Assembly (NCBI RefSeq): GCF_025971955.1
Contig: NZ_JAPDMX010000028.1
Coordinates: 248,001 to 312,000 of the forward strand
DNA from: Shewanella subflava
GTDB lineage: Bacteria; Pseudomonadota; Gammaproteobacteria; Enterobacterales; Shewanellaceae
Direction: 5' to 3'
DNA length: 64,000 nucleotides
Made by a program: the position numbers and the translations under genes. This document shows positions 45,640 to 53,010 of the stretch, piece after piece. Below the pieces are notes generated by a model. It made no database searches and was not told where the DNA came from. It saw only the letters and a list, made by a program, of their open reading frames with translations. Position 1 is the first letter of the stretch. Every line of letters starts with the position of its first letter.

Positions 45640-45978
45640 ATGACAACATCCAATATGCTGTCTACATCGACACCACAAGATAAGACGGTTGGTCATTTTC
45701 TATATGCCATGATGAGTGCTTTTCCGCTATTTTTAATTCCGGTGCTAGTCAGCTTTTGGCTTAATCTTATACAGAAGAATATTCAACCTAATTCGTTACT
45801 TGCTTCCCATCTTCGCTGGCAGCGATTAAGCATTATTGGTTTATGCCCTTTCTTTATTGCCGGTTATTGCTTCAGCCCTGCATGGCTAAGTATCAGTATG
45901 TACTTGATAGGTATCAGCTGGTTTAGTTACCGCATATTTAAAGGTTGGGTCAGCTTAAATGAAGACTTGATGGTTTAA
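45640..45978 (+). CDS. COG3671/DUF4870-like small membrane protein
   Basis: A 112-residue membrane protein with about three transmembrane segments and a soluble N-terminal stretch. The pattern LASHLRWQRLSIIGL followed near the end by WFSYRIFKGWVSLNEDLMV resembles small COG3671/DUF4870-type proteins, whose function is unknown. ATG 45640 is preceded by GGAG with an eight-base spacing and is preferred to the longer frame from 45583. It is 127 bases after tyrA; no operon link is evident. Confidence 0.6.
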   Translation: MTTSNMLSTSTPQDKTVGHFLYAMMSAFPLFLIPVLVSFWLNLIQKNIQPNSLLASHLRWQRLSIIGLCPFFIAGYCFSPAWLSISMYLIGISWFSYRIFKGWVSLNEDLMV

Positions 45979-45981
45979 GTT

Positions 45982-46173
45982 AACCTCATCTCGGGATATA
46001 AATGCTTCCCAAACAGCCCTTTGTCGTGCTAACTGCGTTCATTAATGTGCAATAGGCTAGCTATTGACGAGTTAATGCGTCTTGTTTCAAAACACATGGC
46101 AAGTTTGCTACAAAATAAGCTCAATCAGTTGAATTCAGCTTATTGAACCCATCTCTTAAGCGGAGTTGAGGTT
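45982..46173. repeat. 192-base element with inverted ends, MITE-like
   Basis: The ends are 11-base inverted repeats with one mismatch: AACCTCATCTC at 45982-45992 and GAGTTGAGGTT at 46163-46173. Inside are two more palindromic parts: CAATAG / CTATTG near 46050-46066, flanked by ATTAAT-like arms, and AATAAGCT / AGCTTATT at 46114-46121 and 46137-46144. There is no coding sequence. It lies between two converging genes, a common place for small non-autonomous elements or intergenic repeat units. I recall similar DNA from other Shewanella genomes but cannot confirm it. Confidence 0.5.
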
Positions 46174-46191
46174 TAGTTATCATTTAGTAAT

Positions 46192-46221
46192 AAAAAATGC
46201 CGGTTTTTACCGGCATTTTTT
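46192..46221. terminator. Bidirectional terminator between the membrane-protein gene and pheA
   Basis: Stem AAAAAATGCCGGT / ACCGGCATTTTTT with a TTTT loop; A and T tracts on both sides let it work for both strands. Confidence 0.92.
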
Positions 46222-46229
46222 GCTTTTAC

Positions 46230-48176
46230 TTATTGATAGAGCTCGTGAAGCAAACGGCTACTGGCGGTTGTATTCGGGTAGGGCAATACAATACCGTTTG
46301 AATGTAACTGCTTTGCAGCTTTCGCCTGAGCATAACCTAAGGTTTCGATCTCATGGCTTATGTTACAAATAATCGGTAAGTGGCAGGTTTGCTTCACAGC
46401 TACTAATGAGGATAAGTCCAAGCTGATGGTATCTGGTTTGGCAAAACTGCGTATACCAGAATCACACAGGATAACCTGTTGATTGCCCTTGGTAAGCACG
46501 GTTTGTGCTGACGATAACCAATCTTCTAAACTGGCAATGTGATTTCGCTCGATTATGACGGGCAAATTCAAACATCCTAGTTGTTCTAATAAATCCTGAT
46601 TATACATATTCTGGCCACTTAACATCACCATATCAGCCAAGTGGCTGCAGGTAATGTCGGCTTCGTGTTCGATATAGATAACACTGACAAGTCCTGCTTG
46701 TTCTATAATTTGAAAATATTTTTTAAGCTTGTTATCACTTAGAAACGTGGCAGACTGATGAAGAATAATGGCTTGAAAACCGGTTTCCTTACTTTGTTTT
46801 GCAAGACTGGTTAATTCTGTTTCATTTTGAGGATTGCTAACAAATTGAAATGCGCCAAAGTGGCTACCGCCAACTTGCAAATGCTTACAATGCACTTCAC
46901 TGTCTTGTGATTTGTATTCTCGACTGTACTTTGCTTCAGATAATTCGGTATTGCTTGTGGTTAATTCTGTATTTTTTGAGCTATCCGGCTCAATCAACAG
47001 TTGTGCTTGTGATAATTGGGTCGGTTTAACGGATTCGCAAGGATAACAGCCCAGTACTTTGATAAAGCGGGTTAATCGTTCTAATTCTTTAATCGCTTGC
47101 TGAACATTTTGATGTGCAAGGTTACCATCTATGTCGATATAAAACATTTCTTCCCATGGAGTACCAGGGATAGGTCTTGACTCCAATTTCGACATATTTA
47201 AGTTATGGGCTTTTAGCACTAATAAAGCTTCAACTAACGCCCCCGGTTTTTGACCTGTTGCCATAATTAAGGTGGTTTTTGCTGGTAGTTGTGTCGGCAC
47301 ACCGACAGCCTTTCTGGCAACGACAATAAAGCGGCTTTGGTTGATTTTTTGATTGGCAAGACCATCTTCAATTGCAGTTAGTTTATATAAGGCACCGCCT
47401 TCAGCACTCCCAATAGCAGCGACGTTTGCATTATCCGCCTCAATCACTTTCGCCATAGCTTCTGCACTACTAGAGCAGTACTCTAGTTTAAACTCAGGAT
47501 GTTGGCTTAAATAGCGGCTGCACTGACTAATGGGTTGAGGATGAGCATAAACGGTTTTGATTTCTGCAGTGATTGCTCCAGGCTTTGCGAGCAAACAATG
47601 TCCTACTTCAATGGTTGTTTCACCGACAATAGACAGACTGGTGTGTTGCAATACGTCATAAACTTCATTGATTGAACCCGAAGAGGTATTTTCTATAGGT
47701 AAAAAACCATAATCAGCATGACCAGACTCTACAGCATTGACAATGTCATCAAAGCTTTGACAACCAAAATCAACCATGCTGACCTGACGTCGATCACAAT
47801 AGCGTGTGGCAGCTAAGTAAGAGTATGAACCTCTAGCACCTAAGAAGGCGACGGTATATTGCTGTTTTTGGGTGTCAGGGTTTGCTCTACTATGCAAAAA
47901 AGCTTGCTGGTTAAGTACAGAATCTTCAATGATGCTTTGATAAAGTGAAATAACAAAATGTGCATCAAGGCCTTTTTCGCGCCCTTGCTGTACAAGGCGC
48001 TCTAGTAGCTCTTTTTCCCTTTGGGTATCGCGAATGGGTCTAATATCTACTTCCTTGCTACGGGCTACTTCAAGGCTTAATTCTCGACGTTTTGAGAGTA
48101 AGGTCAGTAATTCATTATCCAACGACGTAATTTGCTCTCGAGTTAGATTTAACCCTTGTGGCTTATTCATACTCAC
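46230..48176 (-). CDS. pheA: Chorismate mutase / prephenate dehydratase with a C-terminal DAHP-synthase-like domain
   Basis: Makes phenylpyruvate for phenylalanine. Domains in 648 residues: AroQ chorismate mutase (1-90), prephenate dehydratase (about 106-290, TRS motif in PIENTSSGSINEVYD), ACT regulatory domain (about 300-375, including LNMSKLESRP), a low-complexity linker (385-425), then about 220 extra residues. E. coli PheA ends near 386. The extra part resembles class I-beta DAHP synthase/KDO8P synthase (ADMVMLSGQNMYNQDLLEQL, QQVILCDSGIRSF, LDLSSLVAVKQTCHLPI, NISH), but key residues differ: GPC motif absent, KRG is ERN, ERG is DSG, DPSH is NISH. It is therefore probably non-catalytic. Expression is controlled by the pheL attenuator. 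Confidence 0.93.
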   Translation of the reverse strand: MSMNKPQGLNLTREQITSLDNELLTLLSKRRELSLEVARSKEVDIRPIRDTQREKELLERLVQQGREKGLDAHFVISLYQSIIEDSVLNQQAFLHSRANPDTQKQQYTVAFLGARGSYSYLAATRYCDRRQVSMVDFGCQSFDDIVNAVESGHADYGFLPIENTSSGSINEVYDVLQHTSLSIVGETTIEVGHCLLAKPGAITAEIKTVYAHPQPISQCSRYLSQHPEFKLEYCSSSAEAMAKVIEADNANVAAIGSAEGGALYKLTAIEDGLANQKINQSRFIVVARKAVGVPTQLPAKTTLIMATGQKPGALVEALLVLKAHNLNMSKLESRPIPGTPWEEMFYIDIDGNLAHQNVQQAIKELERLTRFIKVLGCYPCESVKPTQLSQAQLLIEPDSSKNTELTTSNTELSEAKYSREYKSQDSEVHCKHLQVGGSHFGAFQFVSNPQNETELTSLAKQSKETGFQAIILHQSATFLSDNKLKKYFQIIEQAGLVSVIYIEHEADITCSHLADMVMLSGQNMYNQDLLEQLGCLNLPVIIERNHIASLEDWLSSAQTVLTKGNQQVILCDSGIRSFAKPDTISLDLSSLVAVKQTCHLPIICNISHEIETLGYAQAKAAKQLHSNGIVLPYPNTTASSRLLHELYQ

Positions 48177-48214
48177 CTCTTAATATTGTTTAACAGATTT
48201 ACTTTATTAACGAG

Positions 48215-48247
48215 TAAAACTAAAAAGCCTCCCACTTGGGAGGCTTT
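48215..48247 (-). terminator. pheA attenuator terminator
   Basis: On the minus strand AAAGCCTCCC-AAGT-GGGAGGCTTT followed by a T-tract, between pheL and pheA. The upstream GGGAGGC at the end of pheL (48280-48286 region) can pair with GCCTCCC instead and would prevent terminator formation. Confidence 0.9.
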
Positions 48248-48287
48248 GGTATTTTCATTTTCTTTTTGATACAGAAAAACCGCCTCC

Positions 48288-48341
48288 CTATGTGGGCTGC
48301 ATAAAAAAGGAAATAAAAACGCGACGGAAGATCTGATTCAT
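48288..48341 (-). CDS. pheL: Phenylalanine operon leader peptide
   Basis: A 17-codon reading frame, MNQIFRRVFISFFMQPT, with four phenylalanine codons (positions 5, 9, 12 and 13). It lies 40 bases ahead of the attenuator terminator of pheA. In the classical model, ribosomes stall at Phe codons when charged tRNA-Phe is scarce, allowing the antiterminator to form. No clear ribosome-binding site precedes the ATG, and the most evident promoter would start RNA close to the ATG itself. Confidence 0.88.
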   Translation of the reverse strand: MNQIFRRVFISFFMQPT

Positions 48342-48347
48342 AACTTA

Positions 48348-48376
48348 AAACTAAAACGTAGCTTGATAAGTGTCAA
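48348..48376 (-). promoter_or_regulatory. Candidate promoter of pheL-pheA
   Basis: Consensus TTGACA (48376-48371) with a 17-base spacer to a poor -10, TAGTTT (48353-48348). The predicted start is close to 48341, the A of the pheL ATG. Confidence 0.4.
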
Positions 48377-48406
48377 TGTAAAATTACTCACTTTGCTAAA
48401 ACAGCA

Positions 48407-48433
48407 ATAAAAAGCGCACCCGAAGGTGCGCTC
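48407..48433 (-). terminator. Rho-independent terminator after raiA
   Basis: Stem AGCGCACC / GGTGCGCT with a tetraloop (CGAA on the plus strand), followed on the minus strand by a T-tract. It separates raiA from pheL. Confidence 0.92.
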
Positions 48434-48449
48434 TGTGGATTAAATAAAA

Positions 48450-48800
48450 TCAAGCTGCGGTTTCCTCCTTATAGACATACTCAAAGTCATCTTCCGCATT
48501 TTCAAATGTAGCATGACGTTGAGCCTGGGGTTTATCGGTCAGACGATTTAGCTGTTTCTCCAGCTTTTTACCCATTGCAGTAATTGCTGCGTAAAGGTTT
48601 TCATTTTTCGCCTGGGCAAATAATTCTCCACTTGGCAAGCCGATATTGGCTTCTATCTTGAAGAGTTGCTTTTCCTGAGTAATGATGATGTGTGGATTGA
48701 TTAATTGGACATCGTGTCTGGTTAGTTTTTCAATTTGTCCTTCGATGCGTTCAAGAATAGGGGCAGTGACTTCAAGTTGCTTGCTAGTGATTTTCAGCAT
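48450..48800 (-). CDS. raiA: Ribosome-associated inhibitor RaiA (YfiA family)
   Basis: Binds the 30S subunit at the tRNA and mRNA channel and holds idle 70S ribosomes inactive in stationary phase or cold. The 116-residue protein matches E. coli RaiA (KITSKQLEVTAPILERIEGQ, LINPHIIITQEKQLFKIEAN, YAAITAMGKKLEKQLNRL) including the acidic C-terminal tail that distinguishes RaiA from Hpf. It precedes pheL, as in E. coli. A perfect CRP-type palindrome lies 59 bases upstream. Confidence 0.93.
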   Translation of the reverse strand: MLKITSKQLEVTAPILERIEGQIEKLTRHDVQLINPHIIITQEKQLFKIEANIGLPSGELFAQAKNENLYAAITAMGKKLEKQLNRLTDKPQAQRHATFENAEDDFEYVYKEETAA

Positions 48801-48858
48801 ATTTTGAACCTTCTGTTGTATTGCTTAAGTTCAGATTACCAAGTTATCATACATAAAA

Positions 48859-48874
48859 TGTGATCTTCGTCACA
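48859..48874. promoter_or_regulatory. Consensus CRP site upstream of raiA
   Basis: TGTGATCTTCGTCACA is a perfect TGTGA-N6-TCACA palindrome, in the wider context AAATGTGA...TCACATAATT. It is 59-74 bases ahead of the raiA ATG and in the gap shared with the cytochrome b gene. Confidence 0.75.
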
Positions 48875-49092
48875 TAATTAAAGGGGGGTTTAGCTGACAG
48901 ATGCAAATTTGATCGCTTAGACATTTTCATTAAAAAGATGTCAAAAACCGCTTGAAAGACTCTTTTTTAAGGCGCATATTTGAATGGATAACAAGCCAGC
49001 TTTTTTGGTTTTTTGTTATTTTGTCGCTAAATTTCTCTCTCAATATCAATCGCAATATTTCTTACATTTCTTTACGTTTCGAATTCACCTAA

Positions 49093-49106
49093 TTGATATA
49101 AATCAT
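49093..49106. promoter_or_regulatory. Candidate FNR/EtrA-type box ahead of the cytochrome b gene
   Basis: TTGATATAAATCAT matches TTGAT-N4-ATCAA with one mismatch. A TATAAT follows at 49109-49114. The closeness of the box to the -10 element suggests blocking rather than classic activation. Confidence 0.5.
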
Positions 49107-49170
49107 TTTATAATGTCCCTGGTGTTCGCAAAGGCGAATGATTAACCTTTTATTCAAGTCGAGTTATTAC

Positions 49171-49836
49171 ATGCATTCTCAATCGAAAAAAATCAAAGTG
49201 TGGGACATACCCGTAAGAGTATTTCATTGGAGCATGCTTGGCCTCCTCATCGGTTTATGGTGGAGTGCTGATGCTGGTGAAATGAGCCTTCATCAAGTCT
49301 TTGCTTATCTACTGATGGTGATTTTATCGTTTCGCCTTATTTGGGGAGTGATTGGAAGTGATACGGCCCGATTTAATCACTTTGTCCGTGCTCCTAAAAC
49401 CGTCATTCAGTATGCTTTTACTCGTCAAAAGCCGGAATCAATAGGCCATAATCCAATGGGCGGGTATATGGTGGTTTTGTTACTCAGTTTATTGACGATC
49501 CAGTTAGTGAGTGGCTTATTTGCTACCGATGACATTTTTACTGAAGGCCCGCTTTATAGTTATGTTTCATCTGCAACCGCTAGCACAATGACCTGGTTGC
49601 ATAAGCAAAATTTCAATCTTATTTTGGCCTTTTCAGCAATGCATATTCTAGCTGTGGTGATTTATCTGCTAAAGGGCGAAAATCTGATTAAGGCGATGTT
49701 TACTGGCTATAAACATCTAAAAGAAGAGGTGTTACAACCTAAAATGCGTCCAGCTTGGATTGGATTAATCCTATTTGCGATTATATTTGCTTGTGTTTGG
49801 TTTAGTGTTTTAGCGAATGCAGTTAAATACATGTAG
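49171..49836 (+). CDS. Membrane cytochrome b (b561/NiFe-hydrogenase b-type)
   Basis: A 221-residue inner-membrane protein with four main transmembrane helices plus a C-terminal one. Histidines suitable for two b-type haems are in VRVFHWSMLG, SLHQVFAYLL, LHKQNFNL and AMHILAVVIY. Proteins of this kind pass electrons between quinone and a periplasmic or membrane partner. The start could also be ATG 49138, 11 codons upstream. The cytochrome c' gene converges on it and may encode its partner; such pairs occur in proteobacteria. Confidence 0.85.
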   Translation: MHSQSKKIKVWDIPVRVFHWSMLGLLIGLWWSADAGEMSLHQVFAYLLMVILSFRLIWGVIGSDTARFNHFVRAPKTVIQYAFTRQKPESIGHNPMGGYMVVLLLSLLTIQLVSGLFATDDIFTEGPLYSYVSSATASTMTWLHKQNFNLILAFSAMHILAVVIYLLKGENLIKAMFTGYKHLKEEVLQPKMRPAWIGLILFAIIFACVWFSVLANAVKYM

Positions 49837-49863
49837 ATATACTAGGTTGTTTGGCTTGATATA

Positions 49864-49902
49864 AAACCCCATCTCTTTTTAAAGGTATGGGGTTTAATTT
49901 TT
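49864..49902 (+). terminator. Terminator after the cytochrome b gene
   Basis: Stem AAACCCCAT / ATGGGGTTT with a 14-base loop, then a T-rich stretch. Confidence 0.8.
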
Positions 49903-49916
49903 TAAGAGTTTAGCGT

Positions 49917-50366
49917 TTAGTCTTTCTTATAAACATCATGGCAGCCTTTGCAGCTTTGCCCTGTATTACCGAATGCATCTTTAATTTGACCTAAATCACT
50001 ACCTTGTGCAGCCACAGCTAACTTAGCCGCATTTTCTTGGAATTGAGTCATTTTGCTATCAAAATCAGCCTTATCAGTCCAAATTTTAGCAAGAGCATCG
50101 GTATCACCTTTGTCTGAACCTGCGATAAATCCTTCATGAGGGATTTTAGAAAGCGCTGCAACATTGGTTGCACGGCTAGCAAAAACAGCGGCATCGAAAT
50201 CTTTCTTACCCTTAAGCATCGCTCCCATGTCGCCAAAATTATAAGCGATTAGACCAAAAGCTGATTTACGGTAGTCAATTGCGTGGTCAGTGTCTTTAAA
50301 GTTATTGGCATAAACACTTGGAACAAGCAGTACAGTTGCGGTCATTGCAATTAATAATTTTTTCAT
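49917..50366 (-). CDS. Cytochrome c' (periplasmic, class II c-type)
   Basis: A 149-residue precursor with a signal peptide (MKKLLIAMTATVLLVPSVYA) and a C-terminal CXXCH haem motif (GQSCKGCHDVYKKD), the layout of cytochrome c', a four-helix-bundle haem protein that binds nitric oxide. The chosen ATG, 50366, starts the signal peptide; the frame extends 18 codons further upstream without sense. Its likely task is NO binding or electron transfer in the periplasm, possibly with the adjacent cytochrome b. Confidence 0.9.
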   Translation of the reverse strand: MKKLLIAMTATVLLVPSVYANNFKDTDHAIDYRKSAFGLIAYNFGDMGAMLKGKKDFDAAVFASRATNVAALSKIPHEGFIAGSDKGDTDALAKIWTDKADFDSKMTQFQENAAKLAVAAQGSDLGQIKDAFGNTGQSCKGCHDVYKKD

Positions 50367-50663
50367 CAGATTCTCTATTATTATCAGGTGGGTAAAGAAC
50401 ATTATTTTACACATTTTCAAACGGATATCACGTTTAGATTGTTTCTGAATGTGAGCGAAATTTACATAAGCTTAAATTGAGTTTTAATCGGTTCAGTACA
50501 GATTAATGACTAATGTTGATTTTAGCTTGGTGAGCGGAAAAGGAACTACGATAGCTATGGTCTAAGTGACTTATTATTATGTGATTTTGTTATCATTGAC
50601 TTCGTATTCAATTTTGATGATTTATAAAAATTAAAATAAAACTTATTACTTTGAGGCTAGCTT

Positions 50664-50691
50664 TTGCTTTCATTGGGTTACTTGTTATTAT
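50664..50691 (+). promoter_or_regulatory. Candidate promoter of trpR
   Basis: TTGCTT (50664-50669), 16 bases, TATTAT (50686-50691). The expected start lies about 22 bases before the trpR ATG at 50720, which supports that ATG over upstream codons. I do not see a clear Trp operator in it. Confidence 0.5.
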
Positions 50692-50719
50692 CTATATGAC
50701 TTTATTGAAGAGAGTAACT

Positions 50720-50995
50720 ATGAGAGCGAATTGGAGTTTAGTGGTCGAGAAAATTTTGACTCATTCGAATCATGATGATTTAGCAGTATTATTTCGATTA
50801 TTATTAACAGAAGAAGAGCGTAGCGCGATAGCTGGGCGTTTAAAGGTATTTCAAACCTTATTGGCTGGTGAGTTAAGTCAAAGGCAAATCGCTGCCGAGT
50901 ATCAGGTCAGTATTGCGACTATCACCCGTTGTTCAAATTATCTTAAAAATATGTCAGCAGAGCAGCGCGAACTAGTACAAAAGTTGATTTTGTAA
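50720..50995 (+). CDS. trpR: Trp operon repressor TrpR
   Basis: A 91-residue tryptophan-dependent repressor. Matches to E. coli TrpR include LLTEEERSAIAGRLKVFQTL and the helix-turn-helix GELSQRQIAAEYQVSIATIT-RCSNYLK. ATG 50720 has an AGAG-type ribosome-binding site and a promoter just upstream; a longer frame from 50651 would add residues unlike the family. Regulated genes (trp operon, aroF-type genes) depend on operators elsewhere. Confidence 0.93.
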   Translation: MRANWSLVVEKILTHSNHDDLAVLFRLLLTEEERSAIAGRLKVFQTLLAGELSQRQIAAEYQVSIATITRCSNYLKNMSAEQRELVQKLIL

Positions 50996-51037
50996 GCCAT
51001 TACAATAAATTGTTAACTTAATGACACTGTTAAAATG

Positions 51038-51070
51038 AAAACCGCTTGATGATATCAAGCGGTTTTGTTG
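51038..51070. terminator. Terminator after trpR, probably bidirectional
   Basis: A perfect 13-base-pair stem AAAACCGCTTGAT / ATCAAGCGGTTTT with a three-base loop; T-rich on the right, A-rich on the left. It lies between converging genes. Confidence 0.88.
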
Positions 51071-51097
51071 TTTATTCAATGAAACAAGTCCTGATGA

Positions 51098-51472
51098 TTA
51101 CACTCTCACGACAGGAATTTTATGCCTTCTGTAAGTGGATCTTCTGAGCAATAAATACATTCCGAAAGTGATTAAACAGATGGCAAATAATGCGCTTGAG
51201 TCTTTAGGATAAAAACGGTACAGCAAAACGGCTGATAATATGTACAAAAATGGCATGTAGCCATACAGCCAGTCAGGCAAAATACCTTCCCTGCGCTTGC
51301 GCTTCATGTCCGTTCGTCTATTTTCGGAGCGAAGGTTATAAATTCTGGCTCCTAATAAATACATCAAAATGGCGGCAGCTATAGCATACTGTTGTTGCAG
51401 TAGTAGAACACTTATTCCACCAATTACGATGTAAGTGTAAGGCAAAAGCTCGTATACAGGTTTAATTAACAT
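51098..51472 (-). CDS. Small membrane protein of unknown function
   Basis: A 124-residue protein. Two hydrophobic segments (LLPYTYIVIGGISVLLLQQQ and YAIAAAILMYLLGARIY) precede a strongly basic middle part (NRRTDMKRKRREGILP), and a second hydrophobic pair (YMPFLYILSAVLLYRFY and ALFAICLITFGMYLLL) ends in another basic tail. I do not recognise a family. ATG 51472 has GGAG five bases upstream and is preferred over the longer frame. Neighbours (trpR and slyD) do not indicate a function. Confidence 0.7.
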   Translation of the reverse strand: MLIKPVYELLPYTYIVIGGISVLLLQQQYAIAAAILMYLLGARIYNLRSENRRTDMKRKRREGILPDWLYGYMPFLYILSAVLLYRFYPKDSSALFAICLITFGMYLLLRRSTYRRHKIPVVRV

Positions 51473-51640
51473 AAGCACTCCGTCGCTGAGCATTAATTAT
51501 TATTGTTTACTATGTAGATATGTTGTTTACAGCCCAAAGTTCATAAAATCTTCCATAATCAAAAAGATGGGAAAGAGTAAACCAAACACAATTTAGAGTG
51601 TGTCCGTTTTAAGCACAACACTTGTAATAATTATAGCCCA

Positions 51641-51674
51641 TAAAAAAAGTCGCAGACTATTTTTAGTCTACGAC
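51641..51674 (-). terminator. Rho-independent terminator after slyD
   Basis: On the minus strand GTCGTAGACT / AGTCTGCGAC with an A-rich loop (one wobble pair), followed by seven Ts. Confidence 0.9.
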
Positions 51675-51757
51675 CTACATTTATTTCAACCTTTTTACTG
51701 ACCTAGTTTGATGAATATTGCCAACAAGACTTGATCAGTGTTGCAATTGATTTTGAG

Positions 51758-52318
51758 TTAGTGGCATCCGCAGCCGCCATTGCCATCACACCCAGGTTTT
51801 TGAGTATCGCAGGGTTCATGATCGTGATCATGGCCTCCACCACAACTGCCACCGTGGGCATGAATATGACCGTGAGCAATTTCTTCTGCCGTAGCTTCGC
51901 GAACATCAACTACTTCAATATTGAAGGTTAATGCTTGGCCTGCAAGAGGGTGATTGCCATCAACAATAACAGTATCATCTTTGATTTCTGTAACTTGCAC
52001 TGGTCGTTGGCCCATTTCTGTTTCCGCAATAAAGCGCATACCCGGTACGATATCTTCAATATCACCAAAGGCGGCTAAAGGGACTTCTTGCTTTAAGCCT
52101 TCATGATATTCGCCATAGGCTTGTTCTGCTGGAATAGTGGCTTCAAATTTATCACCAGCAACTTTTCCTTCTAATTCTGCTTCTAAACCAGGAATAAGGT
52201 TTTCAGTGCCTTGTAAATATATCATTGGTTCAGCATCGAAAGAGCTTTCCAACAATTGACCTTGAGCATCGCTTAGGCGGTAATGAATCGTTACTGCTGC
52301 ATGTTTTGAGATTTTCAT
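51758..52318 (-). CDS. slyD: FKBP-type peptidyl-prolyl isomerase SlyD
   Basis: A cytosolic prolyl isomerase and chaperone that also stores and delivers nickel for hydrogenase. The 186-residue protein has an FKBP domain (VTIHYRLSDAQGQLLESSF, then IPGLEAELEGKVAGDKFEAT), an inserted IF chaperone flap, and a C-terminal tail rich in His and Cys (HGHIHAHGGSCGGGHDHDHE and GCDGNGGCGCH), the metal-binding feature of SlyD. ATG 52318 has GGAG upstream. Confidence 0.95.
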   Translation of the reverse strand: MKISKHAAVTIHYRLSDAQGQLLESSFDAEPMIYLQGTENLIPGLEAELEGKVAGDKFEATIPAEQAYGEYHEGLKQEVPLAAFGDIEDIVPGMRFIAETEMGQRPVQVTEIKDDTVIVDGNHPLAGQALTFNIEVVDVREATAEEIAHGHIHAHGGSCGGGHDHDHEPCDTQKPGCDGNGGCGCH

Positions 52319-52720
52319 AAAGACTCCAATAGCTGATATTGGCGCATAATACATTTATTTCTTTTTTGCTGCGATGATTTACATCAGGTTTTGCTAAATT
52401 TCTATTGATTAGATGCTGTAAATTTTAATTATTTTGATCTTGAACATTGTTTTTCGAAAAAGATAAGGCGTTAAGTTTTCAGGAGCAATTTTGATGTCGC
52501 ATAAATAAGGAATTAACTATGCTTATCAAACCGTTTTTATTTTAGCTTATGAAAAATATGAATATTTTAAATTTTATGTTATTTGCGTTAACGTTAGCGT
52601 AAATGCGGACTTTAATTGATTTTATTGCTAATTGTATTGATGTTTCAGATTATGAAATATGTAATCTTAAATAAATCAATTTAAATGTTAGTTAATATGT
52701 AAATAAATCGCTAAGCGGGG
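52319..52720. other. Intergenic region between slyD and the thr promoter
   Basis: About 400 bases of AT-rich DNA between divergent units with no gene, terminator or repeat that I can see. Confidence 0.5.
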
Positions 52721-52750
52721 TTGACAATATGGTGCTAAAAAAGCAATTCT
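52721..52750 (+). promoter_or_regulatory. Candidate thr operon promoter
   Basis: A perfect -35 box TTGACA (52721-52726) lies 107 bases before thrL. The -10 region at 17-18 bases (CAATTC or AATTCT) is weak, so the exact box is unclear. Confidence 0.45.
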
Positions 52751-52832
52751 GTAAGCATTAGTCAAAAGGGAGCGACGTAACCTAGTCAGATTACGTATCA
52801 AGCTATATAACCTGAATAAGAAAGTGAGCGAG

Positions 52833-52904
52833 ATGTCAGCATTTAAGCACGTTGTTATTACAACTATTACAACTACCACTATTACCATAGTGGGGGCGGG
52901 CTGA
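52833..52904 (+). CDS. thrL: Threonine operon leader peptide
   Basis: A 23-residue frame with seven Thr and four Ile codons in its centre (ITTITTTTITI), ending in GAG, like E. coli ThrL. It is followed by the attenuator. Stalling at Thr/Ile codons should allow thrABC transcription when these amino acids are scarce. Confidence 0.93.
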   Translation: MSAFKHVVITTITTTTITIVGAG

Positions 52905-52929
52905 CACATCCTAAAAGAATTCAATAAAC

Positions 52930-52966
52930 AGCCCGCCTCCCTACAAAGGACGCGGGCTTTTTTATT
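52930..52966 (+). terminator. thr attenuator terminator
   Basis: Stem AGCCCGC / GCGGGCT followed by a T-tract. The last thrL codons contain GGCGGGCTG (52895-52903), an exact complement of CAGCCCGCC (52929-52937), so a competing antiterminator pairing is possible. Confidence 0.92.
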
Positions 52967-53010
52967 AATAATTTTGCATTGATGTCATGTATTTGACTGG
53001 AGAAGACGAT

